In this document: positions 15,415-17,992 of the stretch, piece by piece | How the letters are laid out: every line of letters starts with the position of its first letter | Numbering within the stretch: position 1 is the first letter of the stretch | DNA from: DATIHQ01 sp035480535 | Lineage (GTDB): Bacteria > Chlamydiota > Chlamydiia > Chlamydiales > SM23-39 | Assembly (NCBI GenBank): GCA_035480535.1 | Contig: DATIHQ010000075.1 | Location: 1 to 17,992 of the forward strand | Length of the DNA stretch: 17,992 bases | Reading direction: 5' to 3' | Translations under genes and position numbers: made by a program | The notes under the pieces: model-generated | Databases searched by the model: none | What the model saw: only the letters and a program-made list of their open reading frames with translations | What the model was told of the DNA's origin: nothing

Positions 15415-15508
15415 GGGAAGGGGTCTTCTTTTTGGCCTGGTGCTCGCCGCAGGATGAGATCGCAAAGGCGAAGGCGAGTCCCAAAAACCCAAGGATTAGC
15501 TTTTTCAT
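15368..15508 (-). CDS. tiny lipoprotein
   Basis: The 46-aa product starts MKKLILGFLGLAFAFAISSC: a lysine pair, a hydrophobic core and a lipobox-like AISSC with cleavage expected before Cys20. The mature part is about 27 residues, basic and Lys/His-rich (GEHQAKKKTPSLKSADKPLE). Start choice: ATG at 15506-15508 has AGGAGA six bases upstream; the longer frame above it has no resemblance to a signal peptide. Overlap with the NUDIX coding end (15368-15414) is unusual but the Shine-Dalgarno plus lipobox argue for a real gene. It would be lipidated and membrane-anchored; role unknown. Confidence 0.72.
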   Translation of the reverse strand: MKKLILGFLGLAFAFAISSCGEHQAKKKTPSLKSADKPLERHHDRW

Positions 15509-15540
15509 ATTGTCTCCTATAATCCACCCTCTACTAATTA

Positions 15541-15568
15541 TTGTTTTTTTATTCAACAACATTATATT
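15541..15568 (+). promoter_or_regulatory. putative promoter before the MTKKAF leader ORF
   Basis: TTGTTT (15541-15546) and TATATT (15563-15568) are 16 bases apart. The expected transcript start, near 15575, lies only a few bases before the ATG at 15578, so a message from here would be nearly leaderless for that short ORF. Confidence 0.5.
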
Positions 15569-15575
15569 TTAAACA

Positions 15576-15591
15576 ACATGACCAAAAAAGC
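15576..15591. repeat. 16-base direct repeat, left copy
   Basis: ACATGACCAAAAAAGC is repeated exactly at 16566-16581, 990 bases away. Each copy includes an ATG followed by codons for Thr-Lys-Lys-Ala. The two copies frame the 311-aa gene. Confidence 0.9.
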
Positions 15592-15625
15592 GTTTATCCA
15601 AACCATCGACTACCAGGAGCCTTGA
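15578..15625 (+). CDS. possible 15-codon leader peptide or gene-start remnant
   Basis: MTKKAFIQTIDYQEP followed by TGA ends one base before the ATG of the 311-aa gene. Its first six residues equal those of the downstream ATPase, with synonymous third-base differences in the Ala and Phe codons (GCG TTT against GCA TTC). It could be a remnant of the original ATPase start, or a translated leader coupled to the 311-aa gene. There is no Shine-Dalgarno, only the near-leaderless promoter arrangement. Confidence 0.35.
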   Translation: MTKKAFIQTIDYQEP

Positions 15626-15626
15626 A

Positions 15627-16562
15627 ATGTCTTCCGTCGAATCTTCGCATCCTTTTTCGCGCGTTTTACCCTCGAGCAGTGAGGCTTACACCGTATTCAA
15701 TGTACCTGAGGAACAATTGCCAGAACTCGAAAGGAGAATGAGGCCGGGAGGCTATTCGACTGTTGGGTTTCTCTCCCAAGCAGATCGCTTGATCGAGGTA
15801 TGCCAAAAAGATTTGACGACGCTGACTGAGCTGGGGGTTTCATGCGATCTAATCAGCAATGAATTAGAGAATGTGATTGAAAAGGCCAATATAATCAGGC
15901 AAAAAAGTAGAAACATGGGTATGAATGAGGCAATCGTAGATGGCAAATTCAAAGTGAGTGGGGTTGGGATCTCATCGAATGGATTTCAGGAATGTCCTTT
16001 CAGTAAAGGGAAAGATCCATGTCATATTGGCAGGGGGAATTATACGGTAGAGAACCTAACCACCAAAGAATCGATCTCTTTCACGCCTCTCTTGATCTCC
16101 ATGATCAGGGACCATGCTTTCTTTGAAGGAAATATCGAATATCGATTGGATCCAGCCAAAGCATGCCGTGTTCTCGGGCTTCTTCCCGATGCCGGGATCA
16201 AAAAAAGGAAGATCGAAGAGCGAACATGGAAATTTAGTTCCTGCGATATGATCACGGAAAAAAACGAAGAGGCCGCTAGAAAATACGCTGAAAAAATCTG
16301 CATCATCGATGAATTTGCAACCGCATACTTAGGATTACCGGTTGAGGACCTCGATCACTTGGAACAGGATGATTGGAAAGGCGACGCTCCTCCCCCCGTC
16401 GATCAAAGAGGAAGATATTGCCACATCTTCAATCATAAAAATCGAGAGGAATCTTTCCGCCCTCATGTAGATGGAGAGCCTCTCGACCGCTCCATTCAAG
16501 TTCGTTGTGTTCATGTTTTTAAACTTCATTCTCGAACCGTTGCAAAAATAGAAACTCCTTAA
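15627..16562 (+). CDS. hypothetical Cys/His-rich 311-aa protein
   Basis: There is no confident family match. The first 90 residues are polar and helical (EEQLPELERRMRPGG, then LIEVCQKDLTTL). The most distinctive part is about 104-187: an ECPFSKGKDPCHIGRGNY turn with Cys and His, a TVENLTTKESISFTPL strand region, and SMIRDHAFFEGNIEYRLDP followed by ACRVLGLLP. The sequence continues with many Cys (SSCDM, KICII, GRYCHIF, VRCVH), suggesting a cytosolic metal-binding or redox-sensitive fold; that is inference. From memory the RDHAFFEG...YRLDP pattern recurs in uncharacterised chlamydial proteins, unverified. ATG has AGGAG seven bases upstream. A 16-base direct repeat surrounds it, and its stop is five bases before the ATPase start. 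Confidence 0.83.
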   Translation: MSSVESSHPFSRVLPSSSEAYTVFNVPEEQLPELERRMRPGGYSTVGFLSQADRLIEVCQKDLTTLTELGVSCDLISNELENVIEKANIIRQKSRNMGMNEAIVDGKFKVSGVGISSNGFQECPFSKGKDPCHIGRGNYTVENLTTKESISFTPLLISMIRDHAFFEGNIEYRLDPAKACRVLGLLPDAGIKKRKIEERTWKFSSCDMITEKNEEAARKYAEKICIIDEFATAYLGLPVEDLDHLEQDDWKGDAPPPVDQRGRYCHIFNHKNREESFRPHVDGEPLDRSIQVRCVHVFKLHSRTVAKIETP

Positions 16563-16565
16563 ATC

Positions 16566-16581
16566 ACATGACCAAAAAAGC
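16566..16581. repeat. 16-base direct repeat, right copy
   Basis: This is identical to 15576-15591 and spans the start codon of the ATPase gene. It begins three bases after the stop of the 311-aa gene. No Shine-Dalgarno precedes it. Confidence 0.9.
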
Positions 16582-17689
16582 ATTCTTTGTTGCGGCCACT
16601 GGGCAGAATATCGGGAAGACCACGATGTGCCTTGGGCTTTTGGCGGGGCTGAAGAAGCGGCATAAGAAGGTTGGCTTTTTGAAACCGGTGGGGCAGGAAT
16701 CTACTGAGACTGAAACAGGCATCCATGTCGATAAAGATGTCGTGCTGTTTAAATCCCATTTCGAGCTGGACGATCCCTATGAAGAAATGAGCCCCGTTCT
16801 GTTTCCCAGAGGATTTACACGCGATTATCTCGATGGAAACGTCAATCATGAAGAGTTGGTCGAAAAAATCGAGCGCTCCTACGCCGCAATTTCAAAGCGA
16901 AATTCCATCACCGTCATTGAAGGGACTGGCCACACGGGAGTGGGTTCGATTGTCGATCTCAATAATGCGCAAGTGGCTGCTCTTCTGGGATGCCCTGTGA
17001 TCTTGGTCGGCTCAGGCGGTTTGGGATCGAGTTTCGATGAACTCACGTTGAATCGCACGCAATGTGAAAAGTATGGCGTGAAGGTCGCCGGCGTGATCTT
17101 AAACCGCGTATTGGATGAAAAGCGGGAGATGATCATCGAATACATGACCAAAGCCCTGAAAAAGTGGGATGTCCCCCTTTTGGGCGCCATTCCCTACGAT
17201 TCATTCTTAAGCATGCCCACCATGCAAGATTTTGAGCTGCTCTTTCAAACCAAACTCCTCACAGGAGAGGAATATCGCCTGCGCCATTTCCAACATATCC
17301 GCCTCGTCGCCACCTCTGTGGAGATGTACCGCACCTTCATCATTCCCAATCAGCTCATCATCACCCCTGCCGGGCGGGAAGACATCATCCTCGCCACCCT
17401 CACCCGCTACTGGGACCTTAAAATCTCCCATCCGGACGACGATCTCGAAACCGGCATGATCCTCACAGGCAAAACGCCGCCCAAAGATGCGATTGTCGAG
17501 CAGATCCGCCGCGCTAAAATCCCCATGCTCTACGCCCCGCTCAGCAGCTTTGTGGCGATGAAGATGATCAACTCCTACACCACCAAGATCCGGAAAGAAG
17601 ATACCGCCAAAATCGAAGAGGCGATTGAAATTGTGGAGCGGCACATCGACTTCAATCTTTTGATGGACGCCATTTCCAGTCTTAGGTAA
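16568..17689 (+). CDS. BioD-like/DRTGG-domain ATPase related to the phosphotransacetylase N-terminus
   Basis: The 373-aa protein has a P-loop at residues 12-19 (GQNIGKTT) in a BioD/dethiobiotin-synthetase-like fold, with VGFLKPVGQ, a TVIEGTGHTGVGSIVDLNNAQ loop and AGVILNRVLDEK (about 113-184). From about 215 to 320 it resembles a DRTGG domain (PAGREDIILATL, GMILTG, IPMLYAP), followed by a helical end. This is the arrangement of the N-terminal, non-catalytic part of long phosphotransacetylases (COG0857) existing alone. The catalytic PTA domain is absent, so its role is probably regulatory or nucleotide/ligand sensing; the reaction is unknown. ATG at 16568 is the natural start although no Shine-Dalgarno precedes it. 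It probably depends on transcription from before the 311-aa gene. Confidence 0.9.
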   Translation: MTKKAFFVAATGQNIGKTTMCLGLLAGLKKRHKKVGFLKPVGQESTETETGIHVDKDVVLFKSHFELDDPYEEMSPVLFPRGFTRDYLDGNVNHEELVEKIERSYAAISKRNSITVIEGTGHTGVGSIVDLNNAQVAALLGCPVILVGSGGLGSSFDELTLNRTQCEKYGVKVAGVILNRVLDEKREMIIEYMTKALKKWDVPLLGAIPYDSFLSMPTMQDFELLFQTKLLTGEEYRLRHFQHIRLVATSVEMYRTFIIPNQLIITPAGREDIILATLTRYWDLKISHPDDDLETGMILTGKTPPKDAIVEQIRRAKIPMLYAPLSSFVAMKMINSYTTKIRKEDTAKIEEAIEIVERHIDFNLLMDAISSLR

Positions 17690-17700
17690 TCACCGGGGCA

Positions 17701-17839
17701 GGAGAGCCACCACGGAGAAAGGAGTGTTGGAGAATGCACAGAGAAGAGAATGGGCTTCGCGTAGAGAAACATTTATTTGACTTTCATTATTTTTCCCTCT
17801 GTGCATCCTCCTTCACTCCTTCCTCTGTGGTGGATCTCC
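17701..17839. repeat. long inverted repeat (43-base arms)
   Basis: Arms 17701-17743 and 17797-17839 match at 37 of 43 positions, around a 53-base centre. The core resembles the CCACAGAGG / CTCTGTGG purine-rich repeats that occur in intergenic DNA of many bacteria. The final stretch of the window from here on has no confident gene. A further hairpin (GTGGGG-CTT-CCCCAC) lies at 17846-17860. It could form a large RNA stem after the ATPase gene, but the loop and missing T-run do not fit a standard terminator. Confidence 0.85.
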
Positions 17840-17992
17840 GGGGGTGTGGGGCTTCCCCACCTGCGAGTCTGTATGCAACAAAGACATCCGCCCACTGCTA
17901 AATTTTTCGAAAAGAGCTTCCGCGCTTAAGTTGCGAATGCAAGCTCCTGTCGGGCAAGTTCTTAAAACAGGACATTGCTTTTCAAAGGTGCG
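17813..17992 (-). other. open frame entering from the right edge, status uncertain
   Basis: The minus strand is open for 59 codons from the window edge to a TGA at 17813-17815 (RTFEKQCPVLRTCPTG, then SAEALFEKFSSGRMS, ending GDPPQRKE). The last codons lie inside the right arm of the inverted repeat. It could be the end of a gene starting beyond the window, whose 3' end was altered by the repeat, or chance. No family is recognised. Confidence 0.25.

Noticed and set aside
15541..15741. 66-codon frame crossing the start of the 311-aa gene
   Set aside because: It has no start context and overlaps the supported ATG with AGGAG; its sequence shows no motif.
17701..17839. Intrinsic terminator after the ATPase gene
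   Set aside because: The stem is imperfect, the loop is 53 bases, and no T-run follows the right arm on the plus strand.

Overview
The window most likely comes from a chlamydia-related bacterium (phylum Chlamydiota, a Parachlamydiales-type genome). The Dcd, RuvB and SpoIID-like proteins are chlamydial in type. Their order dcd / ruvB / spoIID, as I remember it, matches the block in Chlamydia trachomatis. Much of the rest is lineage-specific hypothetical protein, as expected of these genomes. I cannot name a genus.

Layout. (1) Bases 1-2714, minus strand: dcd, a small membrane/coiled-coil protein and two tandem CNNM/CorC-type CBS membrane proteins. The last three are joined by 4-base start/stop overlaps, and the second CNNM gene runs off the left edge. 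(2) Bases 2781-4981, plus strand: ruvB and a secreted SpoIID-like protein, overlapping by ATGA. The SpoIID protein has Gln where family members carry the catalytic Glu. (3) Bases 4999-5400: a GC-rich palindromic repeat cluster, then a strong promoter and the small bacterial SRP RNA. (4) Bases 5402-8421, minus strand: two paralogous proteins with twin hydrophobic segments near the N-terminus (557 and 125 aa, Inc-like in layout), sharing a 20-base promoter block and separated by a foldback repeat, then mazG. (5) Bases 8560-14928, plus strand: a 1284-aa protein of unknown function, then three tandem paralogues (231, 262 and 264 aa), each preceded by a copy of the same leader, whose Shine-Dalgarno sequence can pair with an upstream element. 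(6) Bases 14938-17689: a NUDIX hydrolase, a tiny lipoprotein on the opposite strand, an unknown 311-aa protein and a BioD-like/DRTGG ATPase. A 16-base direct repeat spans the start codon of the ATPase and of a 15-codon ORF before the 311-aa gene, as if the 311-aa gene entered at the start codon of the ATPase gene. (7) Bases 17701-17992: a long inverted repeat and an undefined tail.

The housekeeping genes cover nucleotide-pool sanitation (dcd, mazG, NUDIX), recombination (ruvB), septal peptidoglycan (spoIID) and protein targeting (SRP RNA). The accessory genes between them look like fast-evolving candidate host-interaction or envelope genes, shaped by local duplication and repeats. I see no CRISPR, tRNA, rRNA or intact insertion sequence.
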